From Leptolyngbya sp. (GTDB lineage: Bacteria > Cyanobacteriota > Cyanobacteriia > Phormidesmidales > Phormidesmidaceae), in NCBI GenBank assembly GCA_003249105.1, contig QBLT01000001.1, forward strand, positions 1 to 64,000: a DNA stretch of 64,000 bases. The letters run 5' to 3'. Every line of letters begins with the position of its first letter. Position 1 is the first letter of the stretch. Shown in pieces: positions 9,013 to 17,204 of this stretch. Both the position numbers and the translations under genes were made by a program. The notes beneath the pieces are model-generated. The model did not search any database, had not been told where the DNA came from, and saw only the letters and a program-made list of their open reading frames with translations.

Positions 9013-9645
9013 TTACGTGTAATACCACTGGGGGCGCAGGCGGGCTGTCATCGTTTGCCCAAATTGTCGCAAAACTTGGTTCACCTCGGCAGCGATCGCC
9101 TCATCCATCACCCCAATGCCACGAATCAAGGGCCAGGGCACTGCTTGGTGTACCAAAAACTCGGCCTGGCGGCGGCGCTTGCGATCGCCATCCTCATCGG
9201 TATCCCGCCAGTACTTGGTTTGCATGATGTCCCAGTCGATGGCGGTGTCGATTTCGTTGAGGTCGTCATAGAAGCTGGTATAGCCCATGACGGCATGGCC
9301 ATCGCTGAAGACAAACCCTAGATCTGCCTCTGCGATCGCTTCGGCGGTGGTCACCAGGTGCAAGATAGACTGCTGACCGCTGGTGTAGCCAGTGACATTG
9401 CCAATGTGGATTGCCCCGAGCATGGGCGAACGCGGGGCAAAGTAGAAGGGCACGTAGTCGTGCAGCACGCCGCCAGGGCCACAGGGCAAGGTTTTGGAGT
9501 AGCGTCGATCCTGAATGTGCTCGTAGGCAATGGAAGTATAGTCGGCCTCGCTGGCTTGCAGCCTGTTTTTGGCTAGCAGAGTACCGGCCTGCACAATGGT
9601 GGCCAGGTTGCTGATGGGGGTAATGTGGTAAAGCCAAACGGGCAT
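9013..9645 (-). CDS. darT: DarT-type DNA ADP-ribosyltransferase toxin (DUF4433)
   Basis: This is a 210-residue protein of the DarT family, which transfers ADP-ribose from NAD+ to thymidine in single-stranded DNA and blocks replication. Visible features are the N-terminal LYHITPISNL (NAD-binding His7), an RR pair at 47-48 at the expected catalytic Arg position, the family string DYVPFYFAPRSPML, and RQAEFLVHQAVP with the expected catalytic Glu162. All key residues appear intact. It is followed by darG on the same strand. DarTG systems act as abortive-infection phage defence. The start is diverged from the DUF1156 methylase gene, so the 9646-9792 gap holds two opposing promoters. Confidence 0.88.
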   Translation of the reverse strand: MPVWLYHITPISNLATIVQAGTLLAKNRLQASEADYTSIAYEHIQDRRYSKTLPCGPGGVLHDYVPFYFAPRSPMLGAIHIGNVTGYTSGQQSILHLVTTAEAIAEADLGFVFSDGHAVMGYTSFYDDLNEIDTAIDWDIMQTKYWRDTDEDGDRKRRRQAEFLVHQAVPWPLIRGIGVMDEAIAAEVNQVLRQFGQTMTARLRPQWYYT

Positions 9646-9792
9646 TCTACGCAGGGCGGCGGTAAGTGCTCCTTAGCGTAGCAATGGGTGGGGCCGGGCG
9701 ATCGGGCTGAGGCCAGGGCTATTAAGCAATACCGGCTAAGTCCGGGCAGTTTTTTTTCGCTTCGTACAATGGGATGAGCCATGGAGCCTAGC

Positions 9793-12603
9793 ATGACCGA
9801 ACCCAAGCCCACTCGCCCTGCCGTGTTCATTGAGAAGATTTTTCCGGTGACGCTGCTGAATAAGCAGGTGTATTACGAGCATGGGGGCAACCCGTTTAAG
9901 GGGCTGCATCGGTGGTATTCGCGCAAGCCGCTGTCGTTTAGTCGGGCGAGTGTGTTGGGCTCGCTGCTGCCGGATACGGTGACGATGGAGGAGTTTGAGT
10001 ATCTGCTGGGGCTAAACCGGCGGGTGGCGGGGCACCCAGACAGCACGACGAAGTTATATAAGACGCCGCCGAGCCCGGAGCGGATTAAGCAGGTGCATGA
10101 CCTGTGTGAGCAGACTTGGGGCACGCGCACGCCGACGGTGCTGGATGCGTTTGCGGGGGGTGGCAGCATACCGTTTGAGGCGGTGCGGTATGGGCTGAAT
10201 GTGCTGGCGAGTGACCTGAACCCGGTGGCGGTGGTGACGATGAAGGCGGCGATGGAGTATCCGCTAAAGTTTGGGCCAGATTTGCAGCATGAGATTGATA
10301 AGTGGGTGAAGTGGGTTGGCGATGAGGCAGAGAAGCGGTTAGCGGAGTTTTTTCCATCGCAGGAGGGGGAGACGGTTCAGAACTATTTGTGGGCGCATAC
10401 GGTGGTGTGCCCGAGTTGTGAGTCGGTGGTGCCGTTGAGCCCGAATTGGTGGCTGTATAAGCGACCGGAAAAGCAGAATTTGCACAAATGGTGTGCGGTA
10501 AAGCCAATTCCGAATTTGGCAGAAAAGCGGGTAGATTTTGAATTAGTGAAGGGGTCAAAAGGCAAAGGATCTACTATTCAAACGGGACAAGATGCATACG
10601 ACCCAAATTCTACAGTCACACTGAAAGAAGGAGAGGGAAAATGCCCTAATTGTGATGAATTAATTGATGAAAAAGTCATTTATTCACAAGCGAAGTCAGA
10701 AGGATTTGGATTTCAGCTATATGCGATTTACATCCGAGACAAAAAAGGAGACATAAATTTCAGACTCCCTCTTGCCAGGGATCTTGAGGCATTTGGAAAG
10801 GCTTCTGAAGATTTAGATTCTCTTCGCCTTGATCCTGTTTTCTCATCGTCCATCCCAAGCTCTAAAGTTTTTGCAGGTGACAAAACAGATGAATTGCTAA
10901 ATAGAGGAATTGATTATTGGGACAAAATCTTTAATCCTCGTCAACTTTTAACAGTCTCAACTTATCATTTCCTGATTCAAGATATAAAAGAAAAAATAAT
11001 AAAAAATTATCAAAGCGATCATGCGAGTGCAATTCTTATATACTTGGCATTTATTTTGGATCAGTGCATTGATAAAAATTGTCGCCTCACTAATTATGAT
11101 TCAAGCAGAGCCAACGTAGCAAGAGCGACAGCTCAGCATGCCTTTGGTTTTATGTGGAACTATCCAGAAGTGTCTGGAGCAGGAAGATTATGGAAATCAT
11201 GTGCCAAGAAGGTTTTTGGCAACTTTCAAAGTCTTTGCTCCTACTTGGGAAGAACAAGTAACCAGTTGCTTCCATCCGACAAAACAATGCCTGGAAATCT
11301 GGTTTTTAGCTGCTCTCCTGCTAGTAACTTGTTTTCTATTTCTGATTTATCAGTGGATGTGGTTGTGACGGATCCTCCATATTATAAAACCATTCAATAT
11401 GCTGAGCTGTCTGATTTCTTCTATGTTTGGCAAAAAGGTATATTAAGTGATATCTATCCTGACTTTTTCTGGATGGAGTTGACTGATAAAAATCAGGAAG
11501 CGGTTACTAATATTTCCCGTTTTCGAAATATGGACGGGAATCCAGAAGAACTTGCCAACCGCGACTACGAGGCCAAAATGGCTCTCGCCTTTGCCGAATA
11601 CTTCCGCGTCCTTCGCGACGATGGGGTGCTGGCCGTCCAATTCAACCACAAAGAAACCGGTGCCTGGGACGTGCTGGCCAAATCCCTCATCGACGCAGGC
11701 TTTGAAATCACCGCCAGTTGGGCCGTCAGCACCGAGAACCCGCAAAACCTGCATCAGGCTCAGAAAAACTCCGTCTCCAGCACCGTGCTCCTCGTCTGCC
11801 GCAAGCGCGACCCCAACGCCGGTTCTGCCTGGTGGGATGACCTGCGCCCCGAACTCGCCAACCTCGTCGAGCAACGCGCCCCCGAATTTGAAGCCAACGA
11901 CATCGGCGGCATCGACCTCTACCTTAGCGCCTTTGGCCCCGCACTCAACGTCTTTAGCCGCGCCTGGCCCGTGCTCGACAGCTCCGGCGTCGAAATGCGG
12001 CCCGAAGTCGCCTTTGGGGAAGCTCGTAAGGCGATCGCCAACTACCGCTTCCGCAAACTGCTCGAAGCCGACACTGCCGGGTTCGACCCCCTCACCCAGT
12101 GGTACATCCTCGCCTGGGATGCCTTCCGCGCCCGCGAGTTCCCCTTCGATGAAGCGCGGCAGCTCGCCCTCGCCGTCGGCGGCTTCAACGTCAGCGACCT
12201 GGCCAAAACTCACAAACTGATCGACTCCGCCAGCGGCACCTGCAAACTGCTCACCCCCCAACAGCGCCTCAAAAAACGCGCCTTCTCCACCAACCCCGAC
12301 GAGTTTACTGCGATCGCCCTAGTCGATGGCCTCCACGCCATCATCGCCCTCTACCTCGAAGAGCAAAGCATCGACCCCGTCCGCCGCTTCCTCAAAACCA
12401 CCGGCCTGCTCAGCAACGACCTCTTCATGCGGGCCTGGGAAGTCGCCCTCAAGGCGATTCCCCACATCGGCGATGAACGCAAACGCATGGTGGAAGAGAA
12501 GGCACTGGCCGACCTGTGGCTAGCAATGGATGAGATTCAGGCCAAGGTGCTCTACGTGCAGCCAGAGCTAGCGTTTGAAGAAGGGCAAATGGGGCTGTTT
12601 TAG
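9793..12603 (+). CDS. DUF1156 adenine-specific DNA methyltransferase with Zn-ribbon (COG1743)
   Basis: This 936-residue protein is the methylase of the Hma/DISARM-like system. The N-terminal RWYSRKPLSFSRAS box is typical of DUF1156. SAM-binding motif I (DAFAGGGSIPFEA) is near residue 118 and catalytic DPPY near 527. Two CxxC pairs (VCPSCE and KCPNCD) make the Zn-ribbon. It should methylate adenines to mark self DNA. The ATG at 9793 has GGAG seven bases upstream, so I prefer it over the ATG at 9781. The middle of the gene (about 10,540-11,540) is much more AT-rich than both flanks, which are strongly GC-biased at third positions. That suggests the central region, plausibly holding target recognition, was exchanged by recombination. 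Confidence 0.88.
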   Translation: MTEPKPTRPAVFIEKIFPVTLLNKQVYYEHGGNPFKGLHRWYSRKPLSFSRASVLGSLLPDTVTMEEFEYLLGLNRRVAGHPDSTTKLYKTPPSPERIKQVHDLCEQTWGTRTPTVLDAFAGGGSIPFEAVRYGLNVLASDLNPVAVVTMKAAMEYPLKFGPDLQHEIDKWVKWVGDEAEKRLAEFFPSQEGETVQNYLWAHTVVCPSCESVVPLSPNWWLYKRPEKQNLHKWCAVKPIPNLAEKRVDFELVKGSKGKGSTIQTGQDAYDPNSTVTLKEGEGKCPNCDELIDEKVIYSQAKSEGFGFQLYAIYIRDKKGDINFRLPLARDLEAFGKASEDLDSLRLDPVFSSSIPSSKVFAGDKTDELLNRGIDYWDKIFNPRQLLTVSTYHFLIQDIKEKIIKNYQSDHASAILIYLAFILDQCIDKNCRLTNYDSSRANVARATAQHAFGFMWNYPEVSGAGRLWKSCAKKVFGNFQSLCSYLGRTSNQLLPSDKTMPGNLVFSCSPASNLFSISDLSVDVVVTDPPYYKTIQYAELSDFFYVWQKGILSDIYPDFFWMELTDKNQEAVTNISRFRNMDGNPEELANRDYEAKMALAFAEYFRVLRDDGVLAVQFNHKETGAWDVLAKSLIDAGFEITASWAVSTENPQNLHQAQKNSVSSTVLLVCRKRDPNAGSAWWDDLRPELANLVEQRAPEFEANDIGGIDLYLSAFGPALNVFSRAWPVLDSSGVEMRPEVAFGEARKAIANYRFRKLLEADTAGFDPLTQWYILAWDAFRAREFPFDEARQLALAVGGFNVSDLAKTHKLIDSASGTCKLLTPQQRLKKRAFSTNPDEFTAIALVDGLHAIIALYLEEQSIDPVRRFLKTTGLLSNDLFMRAWEVALKAIPHIGDERKRMVEEKALADLWLAMDEIQAKVLYVQPELAFEEGQMGLF

Positions 12604-12686
12604 ATAGTTTTATCTTCGCCGTTAAATCCCAGACATTCTCTGCTTTGTCCAATCTGGAAATTTATTGAATTACAAAAAGAGGAAAA

Positions 12687-13805
12687 ATGGAGCCTACCGG
12701 AAGGGGTAAAAATGATTACCCCGTCTACAACCATAAAGAACGTCCAGGTATAGGAAGAGATGCACTAAGTAATTTTCAATATAACTGCTTCTGGGTTTCT
12801 CTAGAAGAACAGAATAGTGAATACTTGCCTTTTACGTTCAATGATTTCATTAATCAATTCAATCGCTATCATCAAGACACATGTAGTAATTGCGTAAGAA
12901 ACGGAAAGATCTTTACTTTTGATGATGTAGATAGAGCAGCCGTTGATCTTAAGTTTTCTCAAAAGGGAGTTTGGCATGAAAGCGAGCAAGAGGTCGAACA
13001 AGAAATTCAGGAGACTAGAGCCAATTACTATTATTGTCCTCTGATTTCTGAAATTCTATCAAATTCCGAACTAGAAGCTTTACAGAAAAGTGCTTCGCGT
13101 TCAAAGGATACTCTCCCTTCTGTAGAACCTATAACATCAATACTGGGAATTTCTGATGATGGTCGCTATTCCAATGCGTGGGATGACGAATATATCTTCA
13201 AGATTTTGAGCAATAAAAGCCCTATAAGCTTCGGATCTGTCTGCTCAATTTATCAGCAAATTACATCTGAAAAATTTATGCCGCAGAATGCAGAAAAAAC
13301 GTTTTTTAAGCTATACATGCTTTCTGCATTGGAAAAATTGAACGAATTTTCAATATCCCCAGAAGGTCTTTATTTAGAGGATAAGGACTTTCAATATGAT
13401 GATAGTAAGTTCTTTGATTTCTTGTTTCCCATACCTCAGACCTGGGTTTATGTTATTCCAAAGCCGCCTCCAGGCACTAACTGGAAAGAATTTGAAGGTA
13501 ATAGCTCACAAGCGATACCCCAAAGAGTTGACTTTATGCTTACCTATGAAGGTGAGCGCCATATAATTGAGATGGACGGAAGCACTCACTATAGTAGCGA
13601 AGCAGCATATCGAAAAACATTGAGTGACACGCGCTGGTTAAGAAGATGTGGGTTCAAAGTTCATAGATTTGCAAACCGAGAAATTACGGAATTGGACTCA
13701 CTCCACTCAGGCCCAAACCTCAAAGGGTTTAAGGATCTTCTATATTCAGAAGGACTTGATTTTGACAAGCTAGTATTAGTTAAAACGAAACTACGTAATA
13801 TCTAA
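12687..13805 (+). CDS. Vsr/DUF559-like nuclease protein inside the Hma operon
   Basis: This 372-residue protein has no assignable N-terminal domain, though residues about 65-105 contain CSNC and later Cys/Tyr residues that could bind metal. The C-terminal 120 residues look like a very-short-patch-repair/DUF559-type PD-(D/E)XK nuclease: RVDFMLTYEGERHIIEMDGSTHYS, then a conserved-looking RWLRRCGFKVHRF. D (VDF), E (IIEMDG) and the distal His are in the expected order. It lies between methylase and helicase, 83 bases after the former and 49 before the latter, on the same strand. It is AT-rich like the methylase centre. I infer it is an accessory restriction nuclease of this system; it is not part of the core set I know. 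Confidence 0.6.
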   Translation: MEPTGRGKNDYPVYNHKERPGIGRDALSNFQYNCFWVSLEEQNSEYLPFTFNDFINQFNRYHQDTCSNCVRNGKIFTFDDVDRAAVDLKFSQKGVWHESEQEVEQEIQETRANYYYCPLISEILSNSELEALQKSASRSKDTLPSVEPITSILGISDDGRYSNAWDDEYIFKILSNKSPISFGSVCSIYQQITSEKFMPQNAEKTFFKLYMLSALEKLNEFSISPEGLYLEDKDFQYDDSKFFDFLFPIPQTWVYVIPKPPPGTNWKEFEGNSSQAIPQRVDFMLTYEGERHIIEMDGSTHYSSEAAYRKTLSDTRWLRRCGFKVHRFANREITELDSLHSGPNLKGFKDLLYSEGLDFDKLVLVKTKLRNI

Positions 13806-13854
13806 ATCAACCAGCAAGGATTTGCGCTCAGACTATCCCTAATAACTGGCAATA

Positions 13855-16800
13855 ATGCAAGTTCTAATCAGCTATCCCTGGAAGATCAGCTACGCCAGCG
13901 ACACCAGCAACCCCGTCGCCGACTTCTACATCCCCGCCCTCGAACGCGCCACCCAGTACGATCGCAAATCCGGCTTCTTCAACAGCGCCATCCTCAGCCA
14001 GGTCGCCGGGGGACTGGGGGCCTTTCTCCAAAACGAGGGCCGCATCCGCCTGATCATGAGCTGCCACCTCAGCAAAACCGACCTTCAGGCCATCCAGCAG
14101 GGCTACACCCTCCGCGATGCCGTCGCCGCCCGCCTTGATGCCAACCTCACTCCACCCACCAACTTTGCCCAGCTCAAACGCCTCGAAATCCTTAGCTGGC
14201 TGATTCAGAGCGATCGCCTCGACATCCGTATCGCTATCCCCCTGCGCCACGATGGCCAACCCCTCGACCCCGACGAGGCCATCAACACCCACTACATCTA
14301 TCACGAGAAAGTCTGCCTCTTCACCGACGCCGACGGCAACCAGATCGCCACCACCGGTTCCAACAACGAGTCCAGCGGCGGCTGGAACTTCAACATCGAA
14401 TCGTTTCATGTCTTCTGCTCCTGGGAGGGCGATCGCGACCTGGCCCGCGTGCAGGAAGAAACGCTGCGGTTCGAGCAGCACTGGCATAACCAAATCCCCA
14501 GCGTCCGTGTGTTTGAAGTGCCCGACGCCGTTAAACGCAAGCTGATCCGCTACGCCCCACCCCAAAAGCCCCTCTGGAATACCGACGACGAATTCAACCA
14601 GCGCCCTCTCACCCGGCAGGAGCGTGAGCAGCTGGAAATACCTGACCCAGAGCCTGTTAAGGAAGAAGAGCCAGAGGCCCAGATCGATAAGGCCACCCTG
14701 GCGAGGGAACGGGAGATGTTTCGGGCGATCGCCAACATCCACCAAGACCCCGGCTGCCTCAGCGCCTGCCTCAGCTCCATCCCCATCCAGCCCTGGCCCC
14801 ACCAGATCAAAATCCTCAAACGGGCCGCCGCCGATTTTCCCCGCAGCTTTTTGATTGCCGATGAAGTAGGCCTGGGCAAAACCATCGAAACCGGGCTGAT
14901 CCTCCGCTACCTGCTGGTGTCCCAAAAGGTCAAGCGCGTCCTGGTGCTAGCCCCCGCCAGCGTTCAACCCCAGTGGCACGAAGAACTGCGCGAAAAGTTC
15001 AACCTCCACTTCTGGAGCTACACCCAGGGCGAGTTTAAAGATCCCTACGGCCAAACCACCCAGCCCACCGGCAACCCCTGGAATACTCAAACCCTGATCC
15101 TGGCCTCTAGCCACCTGGTGCGCCGTAAAGAGCGCATGCAAGAACTGCTCGATGCCGAACCCTGGGATCTGGTGGTGCTGGACGAGGCCCACCACGCCCG
15201 TCGCAAATCGCCCCAGGCCCGCAAAGACACCCCCAACCGCCTGCTGCAACTGCTGGAGCAGCTGCGCGACAAAACCAAGGCGCTGATTTTGCTCTCGGCC
15301 ACACCGATGCAAATTGACCCCATTGAGGTGTTCGACCTACTGCATGTGCTGGGGCTGGAGGGCCACTGGGCCTATGGCGATACCTTCTGCGACTACTTTG
15401 CGTCTCTGGACAGTAAGCCCGATCGCCACCTGCTGAACTTCTGGCAAACGATGTCTGCCGACTACTTTGCCCATGGCGGCCAGCCCTGTCCCCGGCTCCA
15501 GCAGCACCTCAGTCAGCAAGACCGCATGCTGGCCAGCCGAGTGGAAGATGCTTGGCGGGGGCGGCTGAAAATAACCATCAACGATCGCCTCTTCCTGCAA
15601 GATGAGGCCTTTCTCGCCGCCTCCCTGCAATTCCTCTCGACCAATACCCCCCTCAAAGACATGATGTTCCGCCACACGCGGGACACCCTGCGGGAGTACT
15701 ACCGCCTCGGCCTGCTAGAAAAAGACGTGCCCCGCCGCGAAGTGTGCGATAACGCCATCACCCTAGAACCCACCCGCGAAGCCGACCTCTACCGTCAGGT
15801 GAGCGACTACGTGCGCCACTTCTACCGCCTGGCCCAGAAAGAGCAGCGCAAAGCTCTGGGCTTCTTGATGACCCTGTACCGCAAGCGGTTGACCAGCTCC
15901 TTCTATGCCATTCAGCAATCCCTCCAGCGACGGCTCGACTCGCTAATTACCCAGCAGGGCAGCAGCCTCACCGCCGATGACCTCGCAGATCTAGACGATG
16001 CCGACGACGCGGTGATCGAGGGACTAGAGGGGTACATGGAGCCTGTAGACCCCAGAGAGATTGAGCACCTAGAAGCCCTGCTGCGACAGTTTGAGAACAC
16101 CGGAGAAGACACCAAGCTGGCCCACTTCATCGCCACCCTGCGGCAGGAGCTGGTGAACCGGGAAAGTGCGATCGCCTTCACCCAGTACACCGACACCATG
16201 GACTTCCTGCGGGAGCAGCTGCGAGGACTCTACGGCAGCCAGGTGGCCTGTTACTCCGGGCGCGGTGGCGAACTGTGGCGCGATGGCCAGTGGGCGATCG
16301 TGCCCAAGGAGCTGATCAAAACCCGGTTTCGCGATGGCGAGATCAAGATTCTGCTCTGTACCGAATCTGCCAGTGAGGGCCTCAACCTGCAAACCTGCGG
16401 GGTGCTGTTTAACTACGACCTACCCTGGAACCCCATGCGGGTAGAACAGCGCATTGGCCGCATCGACCGCATTGGCCAGCGTTACCCTACGGTCACCATC
16501 CACAACTTCTACTACGACGGCACGGTGGAAGCGAAGGTTTATCGGAAGTTGCGCGATCGCATTGGGGCCTTTGAATCTGTGGTCGGCAACCTCCAGCCCA
16601 TCCTGGCCCAGGTGCCCACCTTCATTGAGCGAGCCACCATGAGCGTCGATGCCGAGGAAGAAGACGTGCTGCTCTCTGAGTTTGATTCTGTCCTATCGGC
16701 TCCGCCCCAGCGGCCAGCCCTCGATGACATGGTAAAACGCGATGTGGAAACTGACCTCCAAGAAATTCGGCGACCGCTGCCTCCTACCGCCATTACTCCA

Positions 16801-17010
16801 GAGGTCGTGGAGGCAACGTTCACCCAGTCGAACCTTCTTAAAGCTAAAGGCATTCACTTTACCCAGGCCGATCAAGGCGTGTGGCAACTGGATTACCAGG
16901 GACAAACCTACCGGGTAACTTTCCAGCCAAAGGTCTTTGAAGAAACACCCTCTCTACAGCTATTGCTCTGGGGAGACCCCCTATTTGAAGAAATACTGAA
17001 AGTTGGGTAA
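13855..17010 (+). CDS. PLD-nuclease/SNF2-family helicase of the Hma/DISARM-like system
   Basis: This is a 1051-residue protein. The N-terminal 230 residues form a phospholipase-D-type nuclease domain with one HxK(x)nD motif (HEKVCLFTDADG near residue 150) and ATTGSNNESSGGW after it. A SNF2-type helicase follows: Walker A DEVGLGKTIETG near 338, DEAH box (LDEAHHAR) near 442, and motif V/VI ESASEGLNLQ and QRIGRIDRIGQ near 836-870. A single HKD motif would require dimerisation for PLD activity. The arrangement is that of the COG0553-like helicase encoded with DUF1156 and DUF499 proteins in defence islands, where it presumably translocates on and cuts unmodified DNA. It is GC-rich like the DUF499 gene. 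Confidence 0.87.
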   Translation: MQVLISYPWKISYASDTSNPVADFYIPALERATQYDRKSGFFNSAILSQVAGGLGAFLQNEGRIRLIMSCHLSKTDLQAIQQGYTLRDAVAARLDANLTPPTNFAQLKRLEILSWLIQSDRLDIRIAIPLRHDGQPLDPDEAINTHYIYHEKVCLFTDADGNQIATTGSNNESSGGWNFNIESFHVFCSWEGDRDLARVQEETLRFEQHWHNQIPSVRVFEVPDAVKRKLIRYAPPQKPLWNTDDEFNQRPLTRQEREQLEIPDPEPVKEEEPEAQIDKATLAREREMFRAIANIHQDPGCLSACLSSIPIQPWPHQIKILKRAAADFPRSFLIADEVGLGKTIETGLILRYLLVSQKVKRVLVLAPASVQPQWHEELREKFNLHFWSYTQGEFKDPYGQTTQPTGNPWNTQTLILASSHLVRRKERMQELLDAEPWDLVVLDEAHHARRKSPQARKDTPNRLLQLLEQLRDKTKALILLSATPMQIDPIEVFDLLHVLGLEGHWAYGDTFCDYFASLDSKPDRHLLNFWQTMSADYFAHGGQPCPRLQQHLSQQDRMLASRVEDAWRGRLKITINDRLFLQDEAFLAASLQFLSTNTPLKDMMFRHTRDTLREYYRLGLLEKDVPRREVCDNAITLEPTREADLYRQVSDYVRHFYRLAQKEQRKALGFLMTLYRKRLTSSFYAIQQSLQRRLDSLITQQGSSLTADDLADLDDADDAVIEGLEGYMEPVDPREIEHLEALLRQFENTGEDTKLAHFIATLRQELVNRESAIAFTQYTDTMDFLREQLRGLYGSQVACYSGRGGELWRDGQWAIVPKELIKTRFRDGEIKILLCTESASEGLNLQTCGVLFNYDLPWNPMRVEQRIGRIDRIGQRYPTVTIHNFYYDGTVEAKVYRKLRDRIGAFESVVGNLQPILAQVPTFIERATMSVDAEEEDVLLSEFDSVLSAPPQRPALDDMVKRDVETDLQEIRRPLPPTAITPEVVEATFTQSNLLKAKGIHFTQADQGVWQLDYQGQTYRVTFQPKVFEETPSLQLLLWGDPLFEEILKVG

Positions 17011-17204
17011 GAGCTGCCACAGAAAGCCCCAGAGACCCGCTGGAGGTCTCAGTTGCACCTCAAACCCGTTCCTCTTATGGTTGCGGTAGTTTGGTGGAGT
17101 GATGGGGTCTCTGGGAACAAGGAGAGCCCGCACATAAATAGCCTCATGGATGAGCACAGCAGCATCGATGGTGGGCTGGTCGAGGGCTATGTAGAATAGA
17201 ACAC

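Noticed and set aside
11443-12261. 272-aa minus-strand ORF
   Set aside because: Antisense shadow of the GC-rich 3' part of the DUF1156 methylase gene, with low-complexity composition.
13864-14925. 353-aa minus-strand ORF
   Set aside because: It is the antisense shadow of the PLD-SNF2 gene; its composition is Gly/Ala/Val/Asp-rich and the sense strand has all helicase motifs.
16981-17204. Minus-strand open frame of about 70 codons after the prim-pol gene (ALDQPTIDAAVLIHEAIYVRALL)
   Set aside because: Composition is coding-like but there is no convincing start codon or ribosome-binding site, and it overlaps the helicase 3' end; possibly a relic.
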